Source: Parvularcula sp038745625 (GTDB lineage: Bacteria; Pseudomonadota; Alphaproteobacteria; Caulobacterales; Parvularculaceae). Taken from it: 13,133 nt of DNA. The position numbers and the translations under genes are program-made. The notes below the pieces were generated by a model that searched no databases, was not told the DNA's origin, and saw nothing but the letters and a program-made list of their open reading frames with translations. Below are positions 6,724 through 13,133 of this stretch, piece by piece. The stretch is taken from NCBI GenBank assembly GCA_038745625.1, contig JBCDLG010000086.1, forward strand, positions 1 to 13,133, written 5' to 3'. Position 1 is the first letter of the stretch, and every line of letters begins with the position of its first letter.

Positions 6724-7458
6724 TCAGCTTGGCACAAGCTTCCCTGCATAGTCGAAGCAATGCCCCGAGTTCTCCGGGGTCAATCCATCGATCACCTCAA
6801 GCATCGCGGCCGCCGAATGGCGTGGCGGGAAGAGCTTGCCCTCCGCGACATTGCCCTGGAATGGCTCGGATAGAGCCGTATCCACCGTGCCCGGATGAAG
6901 CCCAACGATCAACGCGCCCTTGTTCCGCCGTGCGGTTTCGATCGCGATGTTGCGCAGGAGCATGTTAAGCGCCGCTTTCGATGCTCGGTAGCTATGCCAG
7001 CCGCCAAGCCGGTTGTCCGAAATGCTGCCCACTCGGGCGGAGAGGGCGGCGAAGACGCCTCGGCCTGGGGGCAGGTGCGGGAGGGAGGCTTTCGCGATCA
7101 GCGCCGGCAGAAGGGCGTTGATGCGCATCACCTCGGCGAAGGCGCCGGGCTCCAACTGGCGCAGGGCTTTTTCTGGCTGATAGCCGCCCCCATGCAGCGT
7201 ACCCGTGGCGACGATGATCAGGCTCAGCGGCCCAGCCTCCGCAGCAGCACTGGCGGCTTCGGCGATCGACCGCTCGTCGCTGTTGTCATAGGTCAGTGCC
7301 CGGACCTTCGGCCCGGCGTCGACGGGCTGTCGCGAGACGGCAATGACCTCACCGACGCTCTCATCCGCGGCGAGATGATCGACAAAAGCGCGCCCGATAC
7401 CGCCTGATGCGCCCCAGACCGCCGCGCGCATGCCGTCAGGAAAACTCGTCAGTGCCAT
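6724..7458 (-). CDS. SDR family oxidoreductase, C-factor (CsgA)-like
   Basis: A 244-residue short-chain dehydrogenase/reductase with a Rossmann fold. The dinucleotide-binding glycines are in WGASGGIG (15-22), the structural Asn is N114 in MRINALLPAL, and the catalytic set is S145, Y157 and K161, seen in ARVGSISDN and SYRASKAALN. The HPGTVDT segment (188-194) after the catalytic helix is also typical. Overall it resembles the C-factor branch of the family, whose bacterial members mostly lack a known substrate; NAD(P)-dependent oxidation or reduction of a small carbonyl compound is the safe statement. It begins 10 nt after the DUF2256 stop codon, and its likely ribosome binding site (AGAGG) lies inside the last codons of that gene, which suggests translational coupling. 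Confidence 0.92.
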   Translation of the reverse strand: MALTSFPDGMRAAVWGASGGIGRAFVDHLAADESVGEVIAVSRQPVDAGPKVRALTYDNSDERSIAEAASAAAEAGPLSLIIVATGTLHGGGYQPEKALRQLEPGAFAEVMRINALLPALIAKASLPHLPPGRGVFAALSARVGSISDNRLGGWHSYRASKAALNMLLRNIAIETARRNKGALIVGLHPGTVDTALSEPFQGNVAEGKLFPPRHSAAAMLEVIDGLTPENSGHCFDYAGKLVPS

Positions 7459-7468
7459 AGTGTCGTCG

Positions 7469-7618
7469 TCACCTCTGCTTGCGGCAGCGGTCCGAGCAAT
7501 ATTGCACCTCGTCCCAGACGCGCTCCCATTTCTTGCGCCAGGTGAAGGGCAGGCCGCAGCGCTTACAAGTCTTTTGCGGAAGGTTCGCCTTCGCCACTGT
7601 CCTACCGCCGCGTTTCAC
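7469..7618 (-). CDS. DUF2256 small zinc-ribbon protein
   Basis: A 49-residue basic protein with two CxxC-type pairs: C18-x2-C21 in TCKRCGLPFTWRKKW and C41-x3-C45 in YCSDRCRK. The LPxK-C-xxCGxPFTWRKKW...W-D-E-V...YCSDRCR pattern is diagnostic of DUF2256, a tiny presumed zinc-binding family of unknown function, often found near oxidoreductase or photolyase/cryptochrome genes. The start is GTG at 7618, supported by GGAGGG ending 5 bases upstream; a second in-frame GTG at codon 8 is possible. It is the first gene of a leftward cluster with the SDR gene 10 nt downstream. Its upstream side runs directly into the left copy of the 116-bp repeat. Confidence 0.88.
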   Translation of the reverse strand: MKRGGRTVAKANLPQKTCKRCGLPFTWRKKWERVWDEVQYCSDRCRKQR

Positions 7619-7632
7619 AAAGCCCTCCAATC

Positions 7633-7748
7633 CCTGCGATGTAGGGCCTGAGGGCCAGCGGGCGAGCAGCCTTCTTGTGGGTCGTGCTATGCGTTGCGCG
7701 AGGTGTCTTGGCCAGGGTAGGCAGGCGCAGCTTGGGAGTTCGATGTCA
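7633..7748. repeat. Direct repeat, left copy (116 bp, perfect)
   Basis: This stretch is identical, base for base, to 8719-8834 in the same orientation (offset 1086). It starts at CCTGCGATGTAGGGCC and ends at GGGAGTTCGATGTCA. Similarity continues weakly leftward for about 30 bases into the start of the DUF2256 gene (TTTCACAA shared, then a one-base indel). The right edge contains the stop codon of the VPLPA-CTERM gene (7746-7748). Confidence 0.97.
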
Positions 7749-8441
7749 CCCTACGCGACTTGTGAAACGGCGGAGACTTGCGAAACCAGCCAGTCCGGTG
7801 GCCAACAGCACAAAGCCTGCCGGCAGCGGGATCGGGTCACCTGCGGCATCGTTGAACGTCAGGTCCAAAGTGTAATCCAGCGCGAAGTTTCCAAAGCCAA
7901 CGTCTCGGTCCAAAAAGGGCGGAAGGATGAACGTGAACGCTTGGATACCACTGCCGGGCACAAACCCACTCGGAGGGAAAAAGGGGTCGGGGAAAATCGT
8001 CAGCATGCCATCAAGGTCCATGGGTCCTATGCCCGTTTCGGTCACCAGCAGATATGCTTCGGACCCGGTGTCCTGCACGAAAATTTCGACCGCGCCGAAG
8101 GCATCTAAATCCCCATCATAGGTCAAATTGCTGATGGTCGCGGTGGCACTTGCGAGCTCGAGAGAAGGGTCGATGTCCGCAATGAAGTAGTCGGCGAAGT
8201 CGCCAATTAGGCATTCAGAAATAGGCGACAACAAAGGCGACTCCGTAACGAGTGCGCACTCACCCGACAACGAGCCGGAGATGGTATTGAGGCCCGCCGA
8301 GAACGGATCAATTTCCGTGGGCATCAGTTGATTGTTGGATAGATCACCTGAGATCGCCTCCGAGTAGACGGCCGCATGCGAAACGGAAAAGAGAACAAAG
8401 CTCGTCCAGGCTCCAAGCAAGCATTTCTGAAGAATGTGCAT
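7746..8441 (-). CDS. VPLPA-CTERM (PEP-CTERM-type) exported protein
   Basis: A 231-residue exported protein. The N-terminus is a signal peptide, MHILQKCLLG then a hydrophobic core ending near SHAA at 21-24. The C-terminus carries a sorting signal: IPLPAG (204-209), a hydrophobic span of about 14 residues (VLLATGLAGFASL) and the basic pair R224-R225. This is the VPLPA variant of PEP-CTERM, recognised by a membrane exosortase that removes the tail and delivers the protein to the outer surface or extracellular matrix. The middle is acidic, rich in Ser/Asp/Leu and probably beta-rich, with two cysteines (C62, C77). Start: ATG 8441 has GAGGG 7 bases upstream; in-frame TTG 8465 and ATG 8462 lack one and would extend the signal peptide. 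The stop codon lies inside the flanking 116-bp repeat. No exosortase gene is in the window. Confidence 0.85.
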   Translation of the reverse strand: MHILQKCLLGAWTSFVLFSVSHAAVYSEAISGDLSNNQLMPTEIDPFSAGLNTISGSLSGECALVTESPLLSPISECLIGDFADYFIADIDPSLELASATATISNLTYDGDLDAFGAVEIFVQDTGSEAYLLVTETGIGPMDLDGMLTIFPDPFFPPSGFVPGSGIQAFTFILPPFLDRDVGFGNFALDYTLDLTFNDAAGDPIPLPAGFVLLATGLAGFASLRRFTSRVG

Positions 8442-8718
8442 AATCACGCCCTCGATCTGCATCAAAGGAAAATGATAACTAAGTCTATGTCAACTCTAAG
8501 ACTCATCGGGCAAAATAAGATGTGCTCTAATTAATGCAATTCCAAATCAGTTATACGTTTGAAGATGAGGGCTTCCAAGTCATTGCTGTCGGCTTTGAAG
8601 AGAAGGAAGTCCAGAATGCCCACTGAGGTGTTTTGGGAAATGGTCCGCCTTAGGATTTTTTTTGCTTTGGCGCCGGGTGGGCCCGTCGCGCTGGTCGCCT
8701 TTCACAAGACCCTCTGAA
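8442..8718. other. AT-rich gene-poor stretch inside the repeat-bracketed cassette
   Basis: Between the VPLPA gene and the right repeat copy lie 277 bp that are visibly richer in A and T than the surroundings, mainly at 8466-8640. Two tiny frames exist. One runs rightward at 8534-8626 (30 residues, MQFQISYTFEDEGFQ...) without a ribosome binding site. The other runs leftward at 8580-8705 (41 residues, GTG start preceded by GAGGG), in the position the DUF2256 start occupies at the left repeat. Neither has recognisable motifs, and they overlap on opposite strands, so at most one is real. The promoter of the VPLPA gene should be here; a TTGACA on the minus strand (8490-8495) has no -10 at normal spacing. 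Confidence 0.5.
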
Positions 8719-8834
8719 CCTGCGATGTAGGGCCTGAGGGCCAGCGGGCGAGCAGCCTTCTTGTGGGTCGTGCTATGCGTTGCGCGAGGTGTCTTGGCCA
8801 GGGTAGGCAGGCGCAGCTTGGGAGTTCGATGTCA
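8719..8834. repeat. Direct repeat, right copy (116 bp, perfect)
   Basis: This is the second copy of the 7633-7748 sequence. Here it forms the 5' leader of the M28 peptidase gene: its GGGAG (8820-8824) is that gene's ribosome binding site and its last base is the A of the ATG. A promoter for the peptidase may lie inside; TTGCGC-N18-TAGGCA around 8780-8809 is a weak candidate. The left copy carries the same potential signals but points into the 3' end of the VPLPA gene. Confidence 0.97.
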
Positions 8835-10477
8835 TGTTCCGTCGGCAAACGCCGTCTTGTGACCAGCCGCGTGTCTATATCATTGGCTTGATGGCGCTCG
8901 CGCTGCTGGTTGCGTCCTGTGCGCAAACGGGAAGCCGCCCCGGTCGCGCAGCTCCCAGCGCTGCTGACACCCTCAAGGCGCATGTGGAGATCTTAGCCTC
9001 CGATGCTTTTGGCGGAAGAGAGACGGGGACGGACGGTTATGCCCGTGCGGCGAGCTATGTGGCTGACAACTTTGCAGCAGCGGGGTTGGTGGCGGTTGGT
9101 GGAGGCTATCCGCAAGACGTTCCTCTTTACTCGGTGAACCCCGGCGGCGTTACAGGATCGATGACGCTGACGACGGGGGGTATGGAGCGCGTTCTTGAGA
9201 TGAATGAGGATGTGTCCTATTTCCCACCGCTCATTGGTCTTGATACAGAGGGAACTATAAGCGCTTCAGGCGAGCTCATCTTTGTCGGCCAAGGTCTCTC
9301 GGCGCCGTCCCTCGGCTATGACAATTACGCGGAGGTCGATGTTGAAGGAAAAATCGTCGTCGTCATCACCGGGACACCGTCCATCCCAGATCCGGCAGCA
9401 CGCTTTCATCTCGTTAGGCTCGATACCAAGCGGATGGAGGCAGCAGCGCGCGGCGCTGCCGGGATCATCTTTGCTGATCCTTCGCCGCGTTCGGTCAGTC
9501 GGCTGACGCGTCTGCGGCGCTATGCGGGCGATCGCGCGCTGGTGATTGAGACCCTGCCGGACCAAGCCATTCCAGCTGCTGCGATGAGCCATGACCTGCT
9601 GACGCAGCTGATCTCCAGTACTGGCCGGGACGCCGATCACGTGCTGGATGAAGCAAGAGATGGCCGCGGTGAGAGCTTTCCTCTTGCGGCAAGCGCAGCG
9701 CTCTCTGTCACCGCTTCGGCGCAGCGCATGGATGCCTTCAACATTGTCGGTATGCTGCCGGGTCAAGACCCCAGCCTCAGCCGCGAGGCTGTCGTGGTCA
9801 CCGCGCATCTTGATCATCTGGGTACGCAGCGCCGTTTCTTCTTTGATCGCCCTGAGAATGAGGGCGTCGATGAGATCTTCAATGGGGCCATCGATAATGC
9901 TCTTGGTGTTGCCATCATCTTGGATGTCGCAAAGCGGCTATCGGATAGCGGCGGCACGGCGCGCACGGTGATCTTCGCGGCGGTCACGGCGGAGGAAGCG
10001 GGGCTTCTTGGCTCGCAATATCTTGCAGAGAGCATCGAAGGGTTGGGCTTTGACCCGGTGGCGAACGTCAATGTCGACATGCCGATCATGACCTATCCGT
10101 TTGCGGACGTGATCGGCTTCGGCGTCGAGTATTCATCGATCAAGGCGCCGCTTGATGCCGCGGCGGCAGCGGTCGGCGTGGTAGCAACGCCAGACCCTGT
10201 GCCCAGCATGTCGCTGTTCGTGCGGTCTGATCACTACCGCTTCGTGCAGCGGGGCGTGCCGTCAGTTTTTCTCTTCAACGGAATGTCAGGTAGTGGCCGC
10301 GCAGGCTTTGATGCCTTCATGGATGAGCACTACCACCGGCCAAGTGACCAGGCGGACTTACCCATTCGCTGGCAGGATGCAGCGCGCTTTACCGATCTCT
10401 CGGAGGACCTGGTGCGGCGAATCGCAGATGCGCCTGAGGCACCGACCTGGAACGAAGGCGCTGTTTTTGCACCATGA
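8834..10477 (+). CDS. M28 family zinc metallopeptidase lipoprotein
   Basis: A 547-residue secreted peptidase. The lipobox LLVASC gives the lipidated C29 after an unusually long 20-residue n-region, so the protein is probably anchored in the envelope. A PA-like insert domain lies at roughly 135-260, followed by the M28 catalytic domain: H325 and D327 in AHLDHLG, bridging D354 in FNGAIDNALG, E387/E388 in TAEEAGLLG, D415 in NVNVDMP and H501 in YHRPSDQ. These cover the expected two-zinc ligand set and general base. M28 enzymes remove amino acids from the N-terminus of peptides (some act as carboxypeptidases); here a role in peptide scavenging at the envelope is inferred. Its ribosome binding site GGGAG lies 9 bases before the ATG, inside the right 116-bp repeat. 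recN starts 60 bp downstream in the same direction. Confidence 0.93.
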   Translation: MFRRQTPSCDQPRVYIIGLMALALLVASCAQTGSRPGRAAPSAADTLKAHVEILASDAFGGRETGTDGYARAASYVADNFAAAGLVAVGGGYPQDVPLYSVNPGGVTGSMTLTTGGMERVLEMNEDVSYFPPLIGLDTEGTISASGELIFVGQGLSAPSLGYDNYAEVDVEGKIVVVITGTPSIPDPAARFHLVRLDTKRMEAAARGAAGIIFADPSPRSVSRLTRLRRYAGDRALVIETLPDQAIPAAAMSHDLLTQLISSTGRDADHVLDEARDGRGESFPLAASAALSVTASAQRMDAFNIVGMLPGQDPSLSREAVVVTAHLDHLGTQRRFFFDRPENEGVDEIFNGAIDNALGVAIILDVAKRLSDSGGTARTVIFAAVTAEEAGLLGSQYLAESIEGLGFDPVANVNVDMPIMTYPFADVIGFGVEYSSIKAPLDAAAAAVGVVATPDPVPSMSLFVRSDHYRFVQRGVPSVFLFNGMSGSGRAGFDAFMDEHYHRPSDQADLPIRWQDAARFTDLSEDLVRRIADAPEAPTWNEGAVFAP

Positions 10478-10537
10478 AGGCAACGATCGCGCAGCGCGCT
10501 TGACCAGCGCAGCGCTTCGATCAACATCGCTAGCGCT

Positions 10538-12232
10538 ATGCTGATCGAGCTCACCATCCAAGATATTGTGCTGATTGAGCGGCTCACATTGCGCCTTGGC
10601 GGCGGGCTGAGCGCCCTCACCGGGGAGACAGGCGCGGGCAAATCGATCCTCCTGGACAGCCTCGGGCTCGCAACCGGCGGGAAGGCCGATAAAGGCCTCG
10701 TTCGCCAGGGGGCTGAGCGCGGCATGGTGCAGGCCGTGTTCGACGCTGCGGCGCATCACCCCGTCTGGCCTCTTCTGGCAGAGGCGGGCGTGCCGAGCGA
10801 TGAGGACTTGGTGATTTTGCGCCGTGTCCAGAATGCCGACGGCAAGTCGCGCGCCTTCATCAATGACCAGACCGTGCCAGTCGCCACCTTACGCCGGGTG
10901 GGCGCAAGCTTGATCGAGGTTCATGGCCAGCATGAGAGCCAGGGTTTCCTTGATCAATCGGTTCACCGATCATTGCTTGATGATTTCGCCGGCCTTGGCA
11001 AACATGGTGACGAGGTGGCAGCTAGCTATGAGGCGCTGCGCGAGGTGCGGGCAGACATCGAGGCGCGGGAAGCCCAGCAGGCCGCCGCCGAGCGCGAGGC
11101 AGACTACCTCCGCCATGTCTCCAGTGAGCTTGAGAGCCTGAACCCTCAGCCTGGGGAGGAAGTCGAACTCGCCGAACGCCGTGCTCATTTGATGGCTGCG
11201 GAAAAGGTGTCTGAAGATCTCTCTTCCGCTATCACAGCCTTGGGTGATGATGGGCTCGAGGCGAAGGTCTCAGCTGCTGCGGCGCGCATCGACCGGGCGG
11301 CGGGACGGCTCGATGCTGAGGCTGGCGAGCCGCTGCGGCTTGCCACCCAGCGGCTCGATGCAGCGCTGAGCGAGTTTGCTGAGGCGCGTGGCGCACTTCT
11401 CGATGCAGCCGAAGCCTTCGTCCGTGATGAGACGGAACTTGAGGAAACCGAAGAACGCCTCTTCGCGCTCCGGGCGGCGGCCCGCAAATATGGCCGTGCG
11501 CCCGATGCGCTCCACGCCTATCGTGATGAGGTGGACCATCATTTGTCGCTGCTGGATGAAGGCGAAGCGAGCTTTGACGCTCTCCGTAAGGAGGAAAGCC
11601 AAAAAGCGCTTGCCTATCTTTCTGCGGCGGAAGGTCTCTCAGCGCGGCGCACCAAGGCGGGCGCCAAGTTTGCGAAAGCCGTGATGGCTCAGCTGGCGCC
11701 GCTCAAGCTCGACAAGGCCAAGTTCCAGGTCGTTGTCGAGCAAGACAAGGACATGCTCGCGCCCCACGGTATTGATCGTGTGGCGTTTGAAGTCTCGACC
11801 AACCCGGGCGCGCCGTTTGGACCGCTGAAAGTGATCGCGTCGGGTGGTGAGCTCTCCCGCTTTGTTTTGGCCCTGAAAACAGTGCTCACGGCGAAGGATG
11901 AGAAATCCGTGATCGTCTTTGATGAGGTCGATAGCGGCGTTGGCGGAGCCGTCGCCGACGCGATCGGTGAGCGTCTCGCTAAGATCGCGTCGGATGCGCA
12001 GACCTTGGTGGTCACCCACTCGCCGCAGGTCGCAGCGCGGTCGCGGGTGCATTTTCAGGTCACGAAGTCGGGCAAGACCAAGGTTCGTACTGATGTGCGA
12101 GAGCTTTCCAATGACGAACGGATTGAAGAGATCGCGCGCATGCTCTCCGGCGCAACCATCACAGAAGAGGCGCGGGCAGCATCGCGCAAGCTCCTCGCCG
12201 AGGGCGCCGATGTTCGGGGTGAGGCTGCGTAG
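10538..12232 (+). CDS. recN: DNA repair protein RecN
   Basis: A 564-residue SMC-like ATPase of recombinational double-strand break repair, acting on DNA in the cytoplasm. Seen in order: N-terminal ATPase half with Walker A GETGAGKS (29-36), IEVHGQHE (126-133), a central coiled coil (about 160-380, rich in Ala/Glu/Arg heptads), then the C-terminal half with ABC signature SGGELSR (435-441), Walker B SVIVFDEVDSGVGG (457-470) and the switch histidine in VVTHSPQVAA (491-500). Length is normal for the family. The start has no strong Shine-Dalgarno, but MLIELTIQDIVLIE is the typical RecN beginning. The stop codon TAG shares its G with the GTG of ligA, so the two are likely translated together. No LexA box was identified upstream. 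Confidence 0.97.
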   Translation: MLIELTIQDIVLIERLTLRLGGGLSALTGETGAGKSILLDSLGLATGGKADKGLVRQGAERGMVQAVFDAAAHHPVWPLLAEAGVPSDEDLVILRRVQNADGKSRAFINDQTVPVATLRRVGASLIEVHGQHESQGFLDQSVHRSLLDDFAGLGKHGDEVAASYEALREVRADIEAREAQQAAAEREADYLRHVSSELESLNPQPGEEVELAERRAHLMAAEKVSEDLSSAITALGDDGLEAKVSAAAARIDRAAGRLDAEAGEPLRLATQRLDAALSEFAEARGALLDAAEAFVRDETELEETEERLFALRAAARKYGRAPDALHAYRDEVDHHLSLLDEGEASFDALRKEESQKALAYLSAAEGLSARRTKAGAKFAKAVMAQLAPLKLDKAKFQVVVEQDKDMLAPHGIDRVAFEVSTNPGAPFGPLKVIASGGELSRFVLALKTVLTAKDEKSVIVFDEVDSGVGGAVADAIGERLAKIASDAQTLVVTHSPQVAARSRVHFQVTKSGKTKVRTDVRELSNDERIEEIARMLSGATITEEARAASRKLLAEGADVRGEAA

Positions 12233-13133
12233 TGGCCAGCAAAGTGTTGAGTGAAACAGCGGCGAAGGCGCGGCTTCAAGAGATCGCGCAAACCATGGCG
12301 GAAGCCGATCGGGCCTACGAAGACGCCGACCCGATTATGACGGATGCGGCGTATGATGCGCTCCGTGCTGAGAATAAAGAACTCGAAGAGCAGTTCCCGC
12401 ATCTCAAACGCGCCGATAGTCCGTCTGACAAGGTCGGCTCCGCGCCAACGGGCCGGTTTGCCAAGGTGCGCCACGCGCGGCCGATGCTGTCCCTCGATAA
12501 TGCGTTCACAGATGAGGATGTCCACGACTTTGTCGCGAAAGTGCGCCGGTTTCTTGGTCTTACAGACGATGACGCTATTGCTTTGATGGCCGAGCCGAAG
12601 ATCGATGGTCTCTCCGCCAGTCTTCGCTATGAGAATGGCCAGCTGATCATCGGCGCCACCCGCGGCGACGGCACGGTGGGCGAGGATGTGACCCGCAACC
12701 TCCGTACTCTCAATGATATTCCGGAGGCGGTCAAAAAGGCGCCAGATGTTTTGGAAGTGCGCGGCGAGGTCTACATCTCCAAGGCCGCTTTTGCCGAGAT
12801 GAATGAGGGCTTTGAGCGAGCGGGCGAGAAGACCTTCGCCAACCCGCGGAATGCCGCTGCTGGCTCGCTTCGTCAGAAGGATCACACGGTCACCGCAAGC
12901 CGACCTTTGCGCTTTTTCACCCATGGCACGGGTGAAATGTCTGCGCCGATTGCCGCGACCTTTTCCGGCAAATCCGCTGCCCTTGAAAAGCTTGGTTTTC
13001 CGCCCAACCCTTTGGCGAAGCGATGCGATTCCGTCGAAGAGGCGCTGGCGCATTACCGCTCGATCGAAGAGCAACGCGCGAGCCTCGATTACGACATCGA
13101 CGGCGTCGTCTACAAAGTGGACCGGCTCGACTA
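12232..13133 (+). CDS. ligA: NAD-dependent DNA ligase LigA, partial (C-terminus beyond window)
   Basis: The first 300 residues of LigA, which seals nicks in DNA during replication and repair using NAD+. The Ia domain (NAD/NMN binding) covers about 1-70 with YEDADPIMTDAAYDALR. The adenylation domain follows, with the nucleotidyl-acceptor lysine K123 in AEPKIDGLSAS, then RGDGTVGEDVT (144-154), VRGEVY (176-181), NPRNAAAGSLRQ (204-215) and the start of motif IV, DYDIDGVVYKVD. The OB-fold, zinc finger, HhH and BRCT domains lie beyond 13133. Start is GTG at 12232, overlapping the recN stop by one base, with GAGG (12221-12224) seven bases upstream as ribosome binding site. Confidence 0.97.
   Translation, partial: MASKVLSETAAKARLQEIAQTMAEADRAYEDADPIMTDAAYDALRAENKELEEQFPHLKRADSPSDKVGSAPTGRFAKVRHARPMLSLDNAFTDEDVHDFVAKVRRFLGLTDDDAIALMAEPKIDGLSASLRYENGQLIIGATRGDGTVGEDVTRNLRTLNDIPEAVKKAPDVLEVRGEVYISKAAFAEMNEGFERAGEKTFANPRNAAAGSLRQKDHTVTASRPLRFFTHGTGEMSAPIAATFSGKSAALEKLGFPPNPLAKRCDSVEEALAHYRSIEEQRASLDYDIDGVVYKVDRLD

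Noticed and set aside
7633..8834. Insertion sequence bounded by the 116-bp repeats
   Set aside because: No transposase, no terminal inverted repeats, and the direct repeats are far longer than any transposon target duplication.
12055..13074. Leftward 339-codon open frame
   Set aside because: It is antisense to the 3' end of recN and the 5' part of ligA, both certain.

Overview
The window looks like chromosomal DNA from a moderately GC-rich alphaproteobacterium. The best marker is a near-textbook CpdR, the single-domain receiver of the CtrA/ClpXP cell-cycle pathway. A VPLPA-type PEP-CTERM protein, an M28 lipoprotein peptidase and a recN-ligA pair fit the same group. The species cannot be fixed from the sequence; Hyphomonadales, Parvularculales or Rhodobacterales relatives are plausible.

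Left part (1-3189). A partial family-4 glycosyltransferase runs leftward off the window. The gap behind it contains a strong rightward terminator (1334-1362) with no rightward protein gene in front of it, so a small RNA probably ends there. Next comes a leftward N-formylglutamate amidohydrolase, divergent from cpdR. After cpdR follow a 61-residue lipoprotein and a tRNA-Val(CAC), all rightward.

Middle (3190-6086). Right of the tRNA lie three mosaic tandem units of about 166 bp (3231-3727) with no credible gene. They stop just short of the 3' end of a leftward beta-lactamase-fold serine hydrolase lipoprotein. Divergent from that gene is tesB (acyl-CoA thioesterase II), followed by a second valine tRNA, anticodon GAC.

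Right-middle (6087-8833). A leftward cluster holds a DUF2256 zinc-ribbon gene of 49 residues with a GTG start, an SDR oxidoreductase 10 nt downstream of it, and a small polytopic membrane protein. To its right is the most unusual structure in the window: a perfect 116-bp direct repeat (7633-7748 and 8719-8834) bracketing about 970 bp. The bracketed DNA carries a leftward VPLPA-CTERM gene and an AT-rich, gene-poor stretch. The repeat supplies the VPLPA gene's stop codon at one end and the ribosome binding site of the M28 peptidase at the other, as if a cassette had been inserted with duplication of an old intergenic region.

Right end (8834-13133). An M28 metallopeptidase lipoprotein, recN and ligA (cut by the window edge) all run rightward. 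recN and ligA overlap by one base and are a DNA repair pair. No CRISPR array, transposase, integrase, phage gene or recognisable defence system is visible. The two places where the sequence departs from ordinary gene layout are the repeat-bracketed VPLPA cassette and the mosaic tandem repeat beside tRNA-Val.
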